Assembly: GCA_044227985.1 (NCBI GenBank)
Contig: JBGAVT010000008.1
Span: 1-45,541, forward strand
Reading direction: 5' to 3'
DNA length: 45,541 bases
From: CAZUNB01 sp044227985
Lineage (GTDB): Bacteria; Patescibacteriota; Saccharimonadia; Saccharimonadales; JAGPDM01
Position numbers and translations under genes: made by a program. The notes beneath the pieces are model-generated. The model made no database searches. It had not been told where the DNA came from and saw nothing but the letters and a program-made list of their open reading frames with translations. Every line of letters begins with the position of its first letter. Position 1 is the first letter of the stretch. Below, one piece after another: positions 8,802 through 17,193 of this stretch.

Positions 8802-10022
8802 ATGGCAACACTTAAACGATCAGTAACTTGGAAAATGTTTAGTCTTTACGGACTTGGCAATATATTAGGTGCTGGAATTTATGTCTTGGTAGGTGAGGTC
8901 GCAGCAGTTGCGGGTGATGGGTTGTTGTGGTCATTCTTAATCGCAGGATTTGCCGCAACTTTTACAGCAATCACCTACAGTTCATTTGCTAAAAAATACC
9001 CAGTAAGCGCCGGAGCAGCAGTTTACACAGAGAGAGCTTTTAGCTCGAAGTTATTTAGCACTATAATAGGCCTGTCATTAGCCTTCACTGGTGTTGTCTC
9101 TGCATCGGTGATGTTGCATGGTTTCGACAGATATTTTCAGCAACTTATATCTCCAACTGCTTTTGGCGGGGTAGTACCAAGCCAAGTAGTGATATTGGTC
9201 ATGCTTAGTCTGCTGTCTTTGGTCGCTTTTAGAGGCATACAAGAGTCGGCAGTGTTAGCAGTAGGATTGACAATAATCGAAGCCAGCGGCCTACTGCTTA
9301 TTATAGCTTTTGCGGGAGTTAACGGAGACGTTGTGTCGTCATTACACCGTAGTGTTGGTGCTATCCAGGGCAATGATCCGACGGCAATACTCCTTGGTGG
9401 GTTTTTAGCGTTTTACGCATTCATTGGGTTCGAAGATATGGTTAATATCGCTGAAGAGGTAAAAGAGCCAAAGAAGAGTTTACGAAAAGGCATGTTAGTA
9501 GCCTTGTTCGGTGCTACAGTCTTGTACGTGGGCATAGCAGTTGCGGCTTTGTCCGTTCTATCTTCCCAAGAGCTAGCAAATAGTAGTGCACCGCTTGCTA
9601 GCGTATTCCAGGCAGCTTCTGGCAGTACTATACCAGTAATAACGATTATTGGTCTGTTCGCAGTAACAAATGGCATTCTAGCTCAAATAATAATGAGTTC
9701 GCGAGTATTATATGGCTTAGCAAGAGAAGGATGGTTACCTCCGCCCCTTGCAAGGATTTCAAGCAGGACTTACACACCTACATACGCCACGACAATAGCT
9801 GTCATCGTGATTGCAGTGTGTGCGCTAGCTCTCCCACTAGTTACATTAGCAAAAATAACTAGTTTTGCACTGCTAGTAATATTCTCTATCGTTCAGATTG
9901 CTGCTATGCGATTAATATCTAAGAAACAGCTAAAGCTCAATAGACTCATCCCCATTATTGGGCTAACTACGAATTTTGTAATAATTGTAATCCAAATACT
10001 ATCCTGGTTTGGGAGGCTGTAG
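8802..10022 (+). CDS. APC superfamily amino acid permease
   Basis: 406 residues with 11-12 hydrophobic segments. The first helix carries GLGNILGAGIYVLVGEVA, the unwound GxG-type substrate-binding motif of APC transporters, and FEDMVNIAEEVKEPKKSL is the conserved stretch after the sixth helix. It probably imports or exchanges amino acids across the cytoplasmic membrane, which fits an organism that depends on scavenging. It is somewhat shorter than many family members, mainly at the C-terminus. A weak AAGGAC site precedes the ATG. The next gene starts 12 bp after the stop. Confidence 0.9.
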   Translation: MATLKRSVTWKMFSLYGLGNILGAGIYVLVGEVAAVAGDGLLWSFLIAGFAATFTAITYSSFAKKYPVSAGAAVYTERAFSSKLFSTIIGLSLAFTGVVSASVMLHGFDRYFQQLISPTAFGGVVPSQVVILVMLSLLSLVAFRGIQESAVLAVGLTIIEASGLLLIIAFAGVNGDVVSSLHRSVGAIQGNDPTAILLGGFLAFYAFIGFEDMVNIAEEVKEPKKSLRKGMLVALFGATVLYVGIAVAALSVLSSQELANSSAPLASVFQAASGSTIPVITIIGLFAVTNGILAQIIMSSRVLYGLAREGWLPPPLARISSRTYTPTYATTIAVIVIAVCALALPLVTLAKITSFALLVIFSIVQIAAMRLISKKQLKLNRLIPIIGLTTNFVIIVIQILSWFGRL

Positions 10023-10034
10023 TAGATAAAAAAT

Positions 10035-10424
10035 ATGAAGCAAATTCCAATTCTCGTATCAAAAGTTTTCTTACTCAGTGTAGGGGGAATTCTTTTATGG
10101 CTATGGCTTATGTGGATGTTTGCGCCAGAATCAGCTCAGAGTTTTTATGCTGTCTCGCAAAACTCTCTACATGGAATCAACTCTCTCAAAAGTGATTTCG
10201 GTGGTGTTGTTCTGGCTCTCGGAATTTTTATTTCAGCTTTCGTAGTTACCGATAAAAAGAGTTGGGGGAGCGCAAGTATTGTTCTTCTCTTTACTATTGC
10301 GATAACCCGTTCGATTAGTTTAGTCATTGACGGGTTTACCGAGCCTGGTTTCAGAGCATTAGTCATTGAGCTGCTAGCCATTGTGGCGATTTATATTTTA
10401 GGAAGAAATAAAAAACAAAGATAA
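10035..10424 (+). CDS. Small membrane protein, unknown function
   Basis: 129 residues with four predicted membrane helices (about 10-30, 50-70, 78-95 and 104-122). I do not recognise a family. It starts 12 bp after the permease gene with no Shine-Dalgarno, so it is likely co-transcribed. It ends 11 bp from a convergent transporter gene. Confidence 0.65.
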   Translation: MKQIPILVSKVFLLSVGGILLWLWLMWMFAPESAQSFYAVSQNSLHGINSLKSDFGGVVLALGIFISAFVVTDKKSWGSASIVLLFTIAITRSISLVIDGFTEPGFRALVIELLAIVAIYILGRNKKQR

Positions 10425-10435
10425 AAAATAATATT

Positions 10436-12121
10436 CTATTTCTCTGATTCGTGGAATGCATCGATTGCATCGCCTAATCGTGAAAAATGTGGAGCCGCCT
10501 CAAGTGCATCAAAAAGCCTATGGCTATTTCTAATAGTTTCTCTCATCGGTCCTTTTAATCGCGAAACAGCGAATACTATATTTTTAGACTCTATATCTTT
10601 GATCAACTCCAGCAACATCTGACCTGAAGTAGAATCGAGTGCTGTAATAGTTTCTGCGTCCCATAAGAACCATGAAACGGGCGACTTCGCTTCATCTATT
10701 AGCCTGTAAACAGCATCTCTAAAGAATATAGAATTAACAAAATTCAATGGCGCATCAAACCTGAATATAATTAATCCGGGAATTTCTTTAGTTTTCGGTG
10801 GGCGATTCATGTCACGAATTGCACCATTCTCGGCGATACCTAGAATTGCATATTTAGGTGTTGTGTTCTTACGTACAAGGTTCATAAATGCCAATAGAAC
10901 GGCAAGCAGCAATCCTTGGAAGATACCTAGTATAGTTACTCCAAGCAATGTGATTACAGCCAAGACTGCCTCTGATCTCCAGGCATGGCGGATTGATCGA
11001 AGTTCACGATAATTAAATAAACTTTTTACTGCCATGATAACGATGACAGCTAGTGCAGCTAGCGGTAAGTAGCTAAGAGTCTGCGCTAAAAAGAGAAGAA
11101 CAATACCAATGGCAAGTGCTCCGAATAATTGTGAAACTTGGGTGACTGCTTTGCTTGAAAAATTTACTGCTGTTCTAGCTCCACTTGCTGCCACAGGCAT
11201 ACCACCGAAAAGTCCAGAGCCAATGTTTGAGACACCAAGACCAAAGAATTCTTGCGTTGTTTCAATGCTTCCTTTTTGGTGTGATGCAAATGACCTTGTC
11301 GTCGCTATGGTATTTGCATAACTTACTAAAGATATCATCAGCGCAGGAACTACCAAGTTCTGTAGATTATCAAGTGAAAACGATGGTAAGCGAGGAATTG
11401 GTAATCCAGTTGGCACAGTGCCTACGATCGCTATATCGTGAGAACTGAAAGAGAAGAAGTAAGAAGCTAGAATAGAACCTACTAATATAATCAAGCTCAT
11501 AGGAATTTTTTTAACATATCGTTGTAGCAGAATAGCTGCTGCGATTAATATGCAGCTAAGAAGTATTGTTGGCCAGCTAAAATTCGAAACGTTAGACGCG
11601 ACATACCATCCAGTTGAGTAAACGCTACTGGCCGATGGTAGCGAAAGGCCGAATAGTTTTGGTGCTTGTGACACAATTACGGCTAGCGCAAGTCCCGCCA
11701 TATAGCCAAGCAATATCGGTCTTGATATAAACTCGGCAATGAAGCCTAGGCGTGCGTATAGGGCAACAAGGCAGGCAGCCCCGATCAGAATGGCAAGGAG
11801 TGAGACCAAAGATAAATACTCGGCTGGATCAGTTGTTGCTAGTGGTAGCAAAGCTGCACCGGTTAAGGCTGCCATAGCCGCGTCCGGACCAACTATCGCT
11901 AGCCTCGATGTTGTGAAAATAGCGAATATTAACATAGAGATTAGAGCAGTGTAGAGTCCAGTAATTAGCGGTACTCCAGCCAGCTGTGAATATGCCATAG
12001 CTTGAGGCACGGCCACTGCAGCCACGGTTACGCCTGCGATTAAATCTTTTCTCAGCCATGGCTTTTGATAATTTTTAATCGTATTTATTAACGGAATAGA
12101 AATTTTTATTTTTGGAAGCAT
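10436..12121 (-). CDS. SulP family anion transporter with STAS domain
   Basis: 561 residues from the ATG at 12121. The opening WLRKDLIAGVTVAAVAVPQAMAY is split here as WLRKDLIAG followed by VPQAMAYSQLAG, the SulP signature, and about 12 membrane segments follow. From about residue 440 the C-terminal STAS domain includes IPGLIIFRFDAPLNF and ALDSTSGQMLLELI. SulP proteins carry sulfate, bicarbonate or other anions; the substrate is not determined. An earlier in-frame ATG at 12169 adds 16 residues, but 12121 lies 7 nt from a TAATAT box and fits the leaderless pattern of this window. Confidence 0.93.
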   Translation of the reverse strand: MLPKIKISIPLINTIKNYQKPWLRKDLIAGVTVAAVAVPQAMAYSQLAGVPLITGLYTALISMLIFAIFTTSRLAIVGPDAAMAALTGAALLPLATTDPAEYLSLVSLLAILIGAACLVALYARLGFIAEFISRPILLGYMAGLALAVIVSQAPKLFGLSLPSASSVYSTGWYVASNVSNFSWPTILLSCILIAAAILLQRYVKKIPMSLIILVGSILASYFFSFSSHDIAIVGTVPTGLPIPRLPSFSLDNLQNLVVPALMISLVSYANTIATTRSFASHQKGSIETTQEFFGLGVSNIGSGLFGGMPVAASGARTAVNFSSKAVTQVSQLFGALAIGIVLLFLAQTLSYLPLAALAVIVIMAVKSLFNYRELRSIRHAWRSEAVLAVITLLGVTILGIFQGLLLAVLLAFMNLVRKNTTPKYAILGIAENGAIRDMNRPPKTKEIPGLIIFRFDAPLNFVNSIFFRDAVYRLIDEAKSPVSWFLWDAETITALDSTSGQMLLELIKDIESKNIVFAVSRLKGPMRETIRNSHRLFDALEAAPHFSRLGDAIDAFHESEK

Positions 12122-12128
12122 AGTCTTT

Positions 12129-12134
12129 ATATTA
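12129..12134 (-). promoter_or_regulatory. -10 box, leaderless type, for the SulP gene
   Basis: On the minus strand TAATAT is followed by seven bases and then the ATG at 12121. There is no Shine-Dalgarno and no TG extension. Confidence 0.4.
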
Positions 12135-12254
12135 AAGTGTATTGCAGTATATTGATACACCAAAACCATTAATCGACATCGTAAAAAACTTATATTTTAT
12201 ACTAAATTGTCTATAAGAATTTCAACCCATACCTGTAGGTATGTATATATTCTA

Positions 12255-12286
12255 TTGACTTTATATTTAATATATGTAATCATAAT
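12255..12286 (+). promoter_or_regulatory. Promoter for the glycosyltransferase/deacetylase pair
   Basis: TTGACT at 12255-12260 is a good -35. The -10 lies within 12279-12286, either AATCAT at a spacing of 18 or CATAAT at a spacing of 20. The ATG follows at 12292, only 5-7 nt after the -10, with no Shine-Dalgarno. Confidence 0.5.
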
Positions 12287-12291
12287 AAATT

Positions 12292-13710
12292 ATGATTGAA
12301 TCTCAAATAGACCCCTTAGTATATTATGAACATCCACCAAGCTTTCTAACTATTAGTGAAATTGGCTCAAAATTCCAAGCTAGCGATGGAGCTAGAAGTT
12401 CTTTGGATCGTATGATGGATGAATTTGTTGCGAATGGGCTTACCTTTAGTGATGAACTTGAGTCTGACCCCAATGCAACTTTACTCTTCACGGCCGAATC
12501 AGCTGCTTATTTTAGAAGACTTGAACAACAAGTGCCAGAATATTTTGGAATGATAAAAAACTTTTCCAGTGGCTTGCAGAATCGCGGTGATGTTGCTGAG
12601 AACTGTAGAGCTAGTGTAGGAATCGCAGTAGCGGCCCATCAGGAAACGGGCCTATATCATACGCTTCAACAGTACGTATTTTCAGGTATACCGGATTCAA
12701 CGGAAATTATTTTATTTATGAATAATCCTTATCCAGATGACAGTGAGGCCCCTGTAGTGGAGATGCACGCCCATAAAGATCTAAACAAGTTTTTGGACGA
12801 CTACCCAGAAGCACCAGTTAGAGCATTCTCTACTGAATTCTCTGCACCACAATCAGTCGGCTTCATTAAAGGTATTTTGCATGATGTTATTGCATTTAGA
12901 CATTATATGAGCGGTACAGCGGATCCAATATTAATCATGAATGATGCAGATTTAGTTAAGATAGAAGTAGGTTATCTTCAGACAATGCTAGACGGTTTTG
13001 ACATTGATCAAACTGTTGATGCTGTCAACGGGCATTTCGATTGGGCTAATGACAACTACATCATGTACCCGGAATTACATGTATTAACACGATATTATCA
13101 ACTATTAAACGAAGCACAACGTCGTAGAAAAGAAGCTACTTTACCTCTTGTCGGGGCTACTTCTGCTATACGACTCTCTGCTTATTGTGCTGTGGGTGGT
13201 ACGGACGAAATTAGTAGAGGGTGTGATGTTTCACTAGGTGTGAAGCTGCAAATAGCTAGAGAAGGCCACGGAACAATATTCTCACCACAATCAGCGAATA
13301 ATATACTACAAACAAGTGCTAGGAGAAATTATCTTGCACATGAAGCCGGCCTGGCTCCTAATGAAAAATGGAAACTTGGTTTTGGGCAAAATGATGATGC
13401 TAGAAATACAAAAGATAGAGCTAACAAACTTAATGGCTTGGCCACAGACTTAGACATTGTGCACTTGGGTATCATGTTGACTAGAACAGCTTCGGTTTAC
13501 GGCACCTATGAGGAGTCTGGGCTTAGCAAGAGTCTTCATCTTCGAGCGTTACAAATGCTAGGTGTCGGCGCCACGATAGAATATGGAGCTTTCGGTGATG
13601 AACCAGCGAAGATTGATGTATCTAACGTTGATATAGCATTGGATGCTCTAAGGAGATACAAAACACAAAGAAACCTCCAAAAGTCATCAAGTGGCCTGAC
13701 TGATGATTGA
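12292..13710 (+). CDS. GT2-like (GT-A fold) glycosyltransferase
   Basis: 472 residues, no membrane segment. After about 105 residues of unclear origin, a Rossmann-like start appears (RASVGIAVAAHQETG), then ILIMNDADLVKI with DAD in the place of the metal-binding DxD motif, and GGTDEISRGCDVSLGVKL in the place of the acceptor-binding acidic motif. This is the layout of inverting family 2 glycosyltransferases. The sugar donor and acceptor are unknown. The deacetylase gene overlaps its last eight bases, so the two proteins probably act in one pathway. Confidence 0.75.
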   Translation: MIESQIDPLVYYEHPPSFLTISEIGSKFQASDGARSSLDRMMDEFVANGLTFSDELESDPNATLLFTAESAAYFRRLEQQVPEYFGMIKNFSSGLQNRGDVAENCRASVGIAVAAHQETGLYHTLQQYVFSGIPDSTEIILFMNNPYPDDSEAPVVEMHAHKDLNKFLDDYPEAPVRAFSTEFSAPQSVGFIKGILHDVIAFRHYMSGTADPILIMNDADLVKIEVGYLQTMLDGFDIDQTVDAVNGHFDWANDNYIMYPELHVLTRYYQLLNEAQRRRKEATLPLVGATSAIRLSAYCAVGGTDEISRGCDVSLGVKLQIAREGHGTIFSPQSANNILQTSARRNYLAHEAGLAPNEKWKLGFGQNDDARNTKDRANKLNGLATDLDIVHLGIMLTRTASVYGTYEESGLSKSLHLRALQMLGVGATIEYGAFGDEPAKIDVSNVDIALDALRRYKTQRNLQKSSSGLTDD

Positions 13711-14356
13711 GAATATCGACACGCTAGTGATTTCCCCTCACCCCGATGATGACGTGATTGGCGTTGGAGGAACTATTGTTAATATGGTTAGAGAAGGCAG
13801 GGAAATAGGGATAGTATATCTAACTTCCGGAGAACAAGGAAACCGCGAGATAGAGCCTAACGATCTTGGTCCTATTAGAGAGGAAGAAGCTAAGTCTGCT
13901 GCTGAAGTGCTAGGTGTTTCTGAGGGTAATCTAGTTTTTGCTCGTTATCCGAACAACCATGATTTTGATAACATCCACCCAATCGCAAAATATCTAGCTG
14001 CAATATTTCTTGTTACCAGGCCTGAGTCTATCTTTGTCCCGCACTTGAACGATCCGCATCCCGATCATAAAATCGCTAATTTATCGGCAATAGCGGGTAT
14101 TGAAGATCTTAGCAGAGGAGATAGTTATTTTCGAGATTCAGTCTCGGTCTTCGGTTATGAGGTATGGCAAGATATTAAAAATATTGGGGTATTAGAAATA
14201 ATTGACAGTTCCTTGTCGGAGAAAATTGAAGCTATACGTAGGCACAAATCTCAATTAATAAAAACACCCTACGATCAGTTGATTTTAGATCAAGCGCTGG
14301 CAAGAGGAAGTATGATTGGGTCTCTTGCCGCTGAAGCTTTCAGCAAAATTTATTAA
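13703..14356 (+). CDS. PIG-L/LmbE family zinc deacetylase
   Basis: 217 residues. The family motifs are plain: SPHPDDD (His13, Asp15, Asp16) near the N-terminus and HPDH (His119, His122), which together supply the zinc site and catalytic Asp. GGTIVNMVREG and LTSGEQGN are also typical. Members remove the acetyl group from N-acetylglucosamine linked to inositol, malate or lipids. The substrate here is unknown, but the overlapping glycosyltransferase suggests that one enzyme adds an N-acetyl sugar and this one deacetylates it. That is an inference. No membrane segment is seen. Confidence 0.9.
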   Translation: MIENIDTLVISPHPDDDVIGVGGTIVNMVREGREIGIVYLTSGEQGNREIEPNDLGPIREEEAKSAAEVLGVSEGNLVFARYPNNHDFDNIHPIAKYLAAIFLVTRPESIFVPHLNDPHPDHKIANLSAIAGIEDLSRGDSYFRDSVSVFGYEVWQDIKNIGVLEIIDSSLSEKIEAIRRHKSQLIKTPYDQLILDQALARGSMIGSLAAEAFSKIY

Positions 14357-14443
14357 TTAAAATACTATAAATTTTTTTATGAAAACATTTCTTTTATTTG
14401 GTTAAAGATGATTAATTTTGGTTTACGTTTACCGACCATTCAT

Positions 14444-14452
14444 TGATATAAT
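14444..14452 (+). promoter_or_regulatory. Extended -10 promoter for the exonuclease/GIY-YIG gene
   Basis: TGATATAAT has its hexamer at 14447-14452. Transcription would begin near 14459, about 60 nt before the ATG at 14519. Confidence 0.5.
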
Positions 14453-14518
14453 ATTAGGAACAAAAACAAAAGAATATCAGTCAACGAAGTAAAATACTTG
14501 TATCATATTAAGGCGGGC

Positions 14519-15913
14519 ATGCTCCTAGACAAACCAATCTCAATTATAGACATAGAAACAACTGGCATGAGCTCTGCGAGAAATTCTATTACTGAGATTG
14601 GCATTATCAAAATTGATAATGGAGTAGTTATAGATGAGTATCATACGCTTGTTAATCCCGGCAGAGATATACCACAGCAAATTACCAGAATTACTGGGAT
14701 AGATAACCTCATGGTTAAGAGTGCCCCATATTTTGCTGACATTTCTGAGAGGATCAACGACATATTTGAAGATGCCTATTTTATGGCTCACAATGTTATA
14801 TTTGATTTTTCTTTTGTTAAAAGACAAATGAAAATGCAAGGCTATGACTTCAAACCAAGGCTACTATGTTCAGTAAAGTTGTCGCGCGCTATTGAATCAG
14901 ATGTAAAAGGACATAGTTTAGAAAAAATCATTAGTCGAAATAACATTAAAGTTAATGCGAGGCATAGAGCTCTCGATGACGCAAAGGTGGTAAAAGAATA
15001 TTTAGACATATTGACTAGAAGGTATGGCAATGAGGTAGTAGTTGAAAAACTCAATTTGCAACTTGAGTATAAATCTCTACCCTCAAACTTGGACACTTCT
15101 TTCCTAGAGGGTGTCGGTAATACCCCGGGAGTATATATTTTTAAGGATAGTGATGGTTTACCAATCTATGTAGGTAAGAGCATAAACTTAAGAAACCGAG
15201 TTTTGTCACATTTCTCACAATCAACTGAACTCAATAAAGAAATGAAGATTTCAATGAACACTCATTCTTTGGAAATTATGAATACCGATAGTGAAATAGA
15301 AGCTCTACTTTTAGAAAGCAAATTAATCAAAGAATTATTGCCAATATATAATAGAAAATTGCGACGAAAACGAAAGCAAACGATACTACAAAAAAAAGTG
15401 GACGCAGATGGGTACTATACTATTAAGCTTTTTGATGGAAAAGTAGAAGAAATCGAAAGTACTAATGAGATATATGGCGTATACGACAACAGAATTAGTG
15501 CTAAAAAAGCACTAGAAAGGCATAGAGATACATTTAACCTCTGCTCCAAACTCCTCGGTTTAGAGAAAACACAAGGCGCGTGTTTTCGGTACCAACTTGG
15601 CAAATGTAGCGGCGCTTGCATCGGCAAGATAGAACCTGCATTAAGTAATGTAACTATGGAGTTGGCATTTGAAAAATCTCGTTTAGAATCTTGGAAGTAC
15701 CCTGGACCTATATACATTAAAATCAGCGATAATAAAGCATTAGTAATAAATGAGTGGAAAATTATTAAAACTATCTACGCAGAAGATGACAACGTAACGA
15801 CATCCACAGAGAACTCATTGGAGTTTGACATAGATAACTACAAAATCATTAGTTCTTTTATTAGACGAAATCCAAATCTAGTAAGTAATTGCAGCTTTAG
15901 TGGTATCTTCTAG
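14519..15913 (+). CDS. DnaQ-like 3'-5' exonuclease fused to UvrC-type GIY-YIG nuclease
   Basis: 464 residues. Residues 1-170 are a DEDDh exonuclease: DIETTG (Asp11, Glu13), then AHNVIFDFSF and ARHRALDDAKVV. From about 193 a GIY-YIG domain follows, with GVYIFKDSDGLPIYVGKS, RNRVLSHF and EIEALLLESKLIKE. A cysteine cluster (ACFRYQLGKCSGAC) resembles the one in UvrC. The same fusion is known in actinobacteria (mycobacterial Rv2191 type) and is linked to DNA repair; the exact role is unclear. I chose ATG 14519, preceded by AAGGCGG, over the in-frame TTG at 14498. The C-terminus is shorter than in UvrC and lacks the RNase H-like and HhH domains. Confidence 0.9.
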   Translation: MLLDKPISIIDIETTGMSSARNSITEIGIIKIDNGVVIDEYHTLVNPGRDIPQQITRITGIDNLMVKSAPYFADISERINDIFEDAYFMAHNVIFDFSFVKRQMKMQGYDFKPRLLCSVKLSRAIESDVKGHSLEKIISRNNIKVNARHRALDDAKVVKEYLDILTRRYGNEVVVEKLNLQLEYKSLPSNLDTSFLEGVGNTPGVYIFKDSDGLPIYVGKSINLRNRVLSHFSQSTELNKEMKISMNTHSLEIMNTDSEIEALLLESKLIKELLPIYNRKLRRKRKQTILQKKVDADGYYTIKLFDGKVEEIESTNEIYGVYDNRISAKKALERHRDTFNLCSKLLGLEKTQGACFRYQLGKCSGACIGKIEPALSNVTMELAFEKSRLESWKYPGPIYIKISDNKALVINEWKIIKTIYAEDDNVTTSTENSLEFDIDNYKIISSFIRRNPNLVSNCSFSGIF

Positions 15914-15959
15914 TTGGAACAAATTTAATCTGACGAAGACTAAATATAAAAAAAATATA

Positions 15960-15993
15960 AGGTCTACATACTGGTAAATGAGGTCCTAGACCT
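15960..15993. repeat. Inverted repeat with 7-bp arms
   Basis: AGGTCTA at 15960-15966 pairs with TAGACCT at 15987-15993 across a 20-nt loop. It lies 47 bp after the exonuclease gene. No T-run follows, so it is not a standard terminator. Confidence 0.35.
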
Positions 15994-16030
15994 ACGATCG
16001 TTCAGATGACGATAGCAAATGGGGATATTA

Positions 16031-16056
16031 ACAAAAAACCGACCAAATGGTCGGTT
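16031..16056 (-). terminator. Rho-independent terminator for the 217-aa protein gene
   Basis: AACCGACC (16037-16044), loop AAAT, and GGTCGGTT (16049-16056) form an 8-bp perfect stem. On the minus strand it is followed by a run of T (the A-run at 16033-16038). It sits 100 bp past the stop of the minus-strand gene and could also weakly stop plus-strand transcription. Confidence 0.8.
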
Positions 16057-16155
16057 GTGAGTTTGCTGAGCATTATCTATAACACATTGAAAGCACACAT
16101 AACGAAATCGTGTCTATTTAGATACAATACTTGGCTGAGCGTTGTGGTCTGAAAC

Positions 16156-16809
16156 CTAAGTAAAATGGAGGTATCCGCTTGTTGGCAATTCTAAACTTCC
16201 AGCTACCGGCTCAATCATGAAGCCGGCCACCACAGGCCTAAAAATATTTAGATGCAATCTACCATTTCGTGATTCAAGTGCGTTACCACCTTGCGAGTAC
16301 TCAATTAGATGTATTTGTAACTCCAAAGATTTGTATGTTGATCTACCGTCACTATAAGTTGATTCCTCCAGTCTGCATTGTTTTAAATTAGTTCGATCAA
16401 CTTCAAAGGTTATACCGTTAAGAAGGCCTATTAGGCTACAATAAATCTCGGCACAATGTTTCTCAATATCATTAACTTTTTCCTGATCAAAGCCATGATA
16501 TATAAGTGCTGACGAGAGCTCATTCATAAGCTGTTTTGGCGTAATGTATAGATGATCGCTTTTAAAGCCTTGCGACCCCTCACCAAGACCATCCATAATT
16601 GAGTTTACAAATTCTGAAGCAATCTCAAATGAGTCTCCCTTGTTTTTTTGCCTATGAGCAAAGAAGTGTCCAATTTCCCTAATAAGTGGAGAGACACCCT
16701 TCTCGCTCCTCAATACAGCAAATACATTCTTCAGATGGATGTCATCAATTTCTTCGTCGAAAATCTCATCCAAAGCTGTTGTGATGTGTTTTATGTCTCT
16801 ACCGAGCAT
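16156..16809 (-). CDS. Hypothetical soluble protein, 217 aa
   Basis: No family recognised. The protein has no membrane segment. It starts with a mainly helical, acidic region (ALDEIFDEEIDDIHLKN) and seems to end in a beta-rich part (LQIHLIEYSQGG, GRLHLNIFRPVVAGFM). It has a complete gene layout: an extended -10 promoter, a TAGGAG Shine-Dalgarno 6 nt before the ATG, and a terminator downstream, so it is probably a single-gene unit. Confidence 0.7.
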   Translation of the reverse strand: MLGRDIKHITTALDEIFDEEIDDIHLKNVFAVLRSEKGVSPLIREIGHFFAHRQKNKGDSFEIASEFVNSIMDGLGEGSQGFKSDHLYITPKQLMNELSSALIYHGFDQEKVNDIEKHCAEIYCSLIGLLNGITFEVDRTNLKQCRLEESTYSDGRSTYKSLELQIHLIEYSQGGNALESRNGRLHLNIFRPVVAGFMIEPVAGSLELPTSGYLHFT

Positions 16810-16832
16810 ACATACTCCTACTTATACCCGTT

Positions 16833-16841
16833 ATTATATCA
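16833..16841 (-). promoter_or_regulatory. Extended -10 promoter for the 217-aa protein gene
   Basis: Read on the minus strand this is TGATATAAT, about 24 nt before the ATG at 16809, leaving room for a short leader with the TAGGAG site. Confidence 0.55.
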
Positions 16842-16991
16842 ATCTTAGAGCTGTCATAATTTAGCTTATGATCACGAAGCACAGTCTTTAGATATGTGTC
16901 CAGCTCCTCCAGGGCGGATGGTCTGTTTGAATATTCTTCAGGAAAGAAAAAGATAGGTCATGGAACCGGGTCTATTTCTGTTAAATTTCTT

Positions 16992-17066
16992 TGGCTGGGG
17001 TGGAAGGATTCGAACCTACGCATACCGGCACCAAAAGCCGGTGCCTTACCGCTTGGCTACACCCCA
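16992..17066 (-). tRNA. tRNA-Gln (anticodon UUG)
   Basis: On the minus strand a full cloverleaf can be drawn. The acceptor TGGGGTG pairs with CACCCCA, the anticodon stem is CCGGC/GCCGG with loop TTTTGGT (anticodon TTG), and the T arm contains GGTTCGAATCC. The 3' CCA is encoded, giving 75 nt. U as the first base and an A-ended acceptor stem are typical of bacterial tRNA-Gln. Confidence 0.96.
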
Positions 17067-17089
17067 TTAACTAGAAATATATTTTTAAA

Positions 17090-17109
17090 GTAGAGCAGTA
17101 CTGTTCTAC
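17090..17109. repeat. 20-bp near-perfect palindrome between tRNA-Gln and msrA
   Basis: GTAGAGCAGT and ACTGTTCTAC are reverse complements with a single mismatch and no spacer. It lies in the 5' leader of the tRNA transcript and 50 bp before the msrA promoter. It could be an operator or a tRNA-leader hairpin. Confidence 0.5.
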
Positions 17110-17119
17110 CGCAACTGAT

Positions 17120-17128
17120 ATTGTAGCA
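17120..17128 (-). promoter_or_regulatory. Extended -10 promoter for tRNA-Gln
   Basis: TGCTACAAT on the minus strand, with its hexamer at 17120-17125. The predicted start near 17113 gives a precursor leader of about 47 nt. Confidence 0.5.
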
Positions 17129-17158
17129 AAAAATGGTTGAATCAAAAATAGTAGGCAG

Positions 17159-17167
17159 TGTTATAAT
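17159..17167 (+). promoter_or_regulatory. Extended -10 promoter for msrA
   Basis: TGTTATAAT is a perfect extended -10 (hexamer 17162-17167). The leader of about 20 nt carries AGAGGGGG before the ATG at 17194. Confidence 0.65.
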
Positions 17168-17193
17168 GTTTAGATACTGTAGAGGGGGTAGAA

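Noticed and set aside
15960..15993. Inverted repeat as terminator of the exonuclease gene
   Set aside because: The loop is long (20 nt) and no T-run follows.
16809..16950. Minus-strand open frame of about 46 codons before the 217-aa gene (contains EELDTYLKTVLRDHK)
   Set aside because: No ATG near its beginning, a different frame from the next gene, and a promoter inside it. A stop-free run of this length is not rare by chance.
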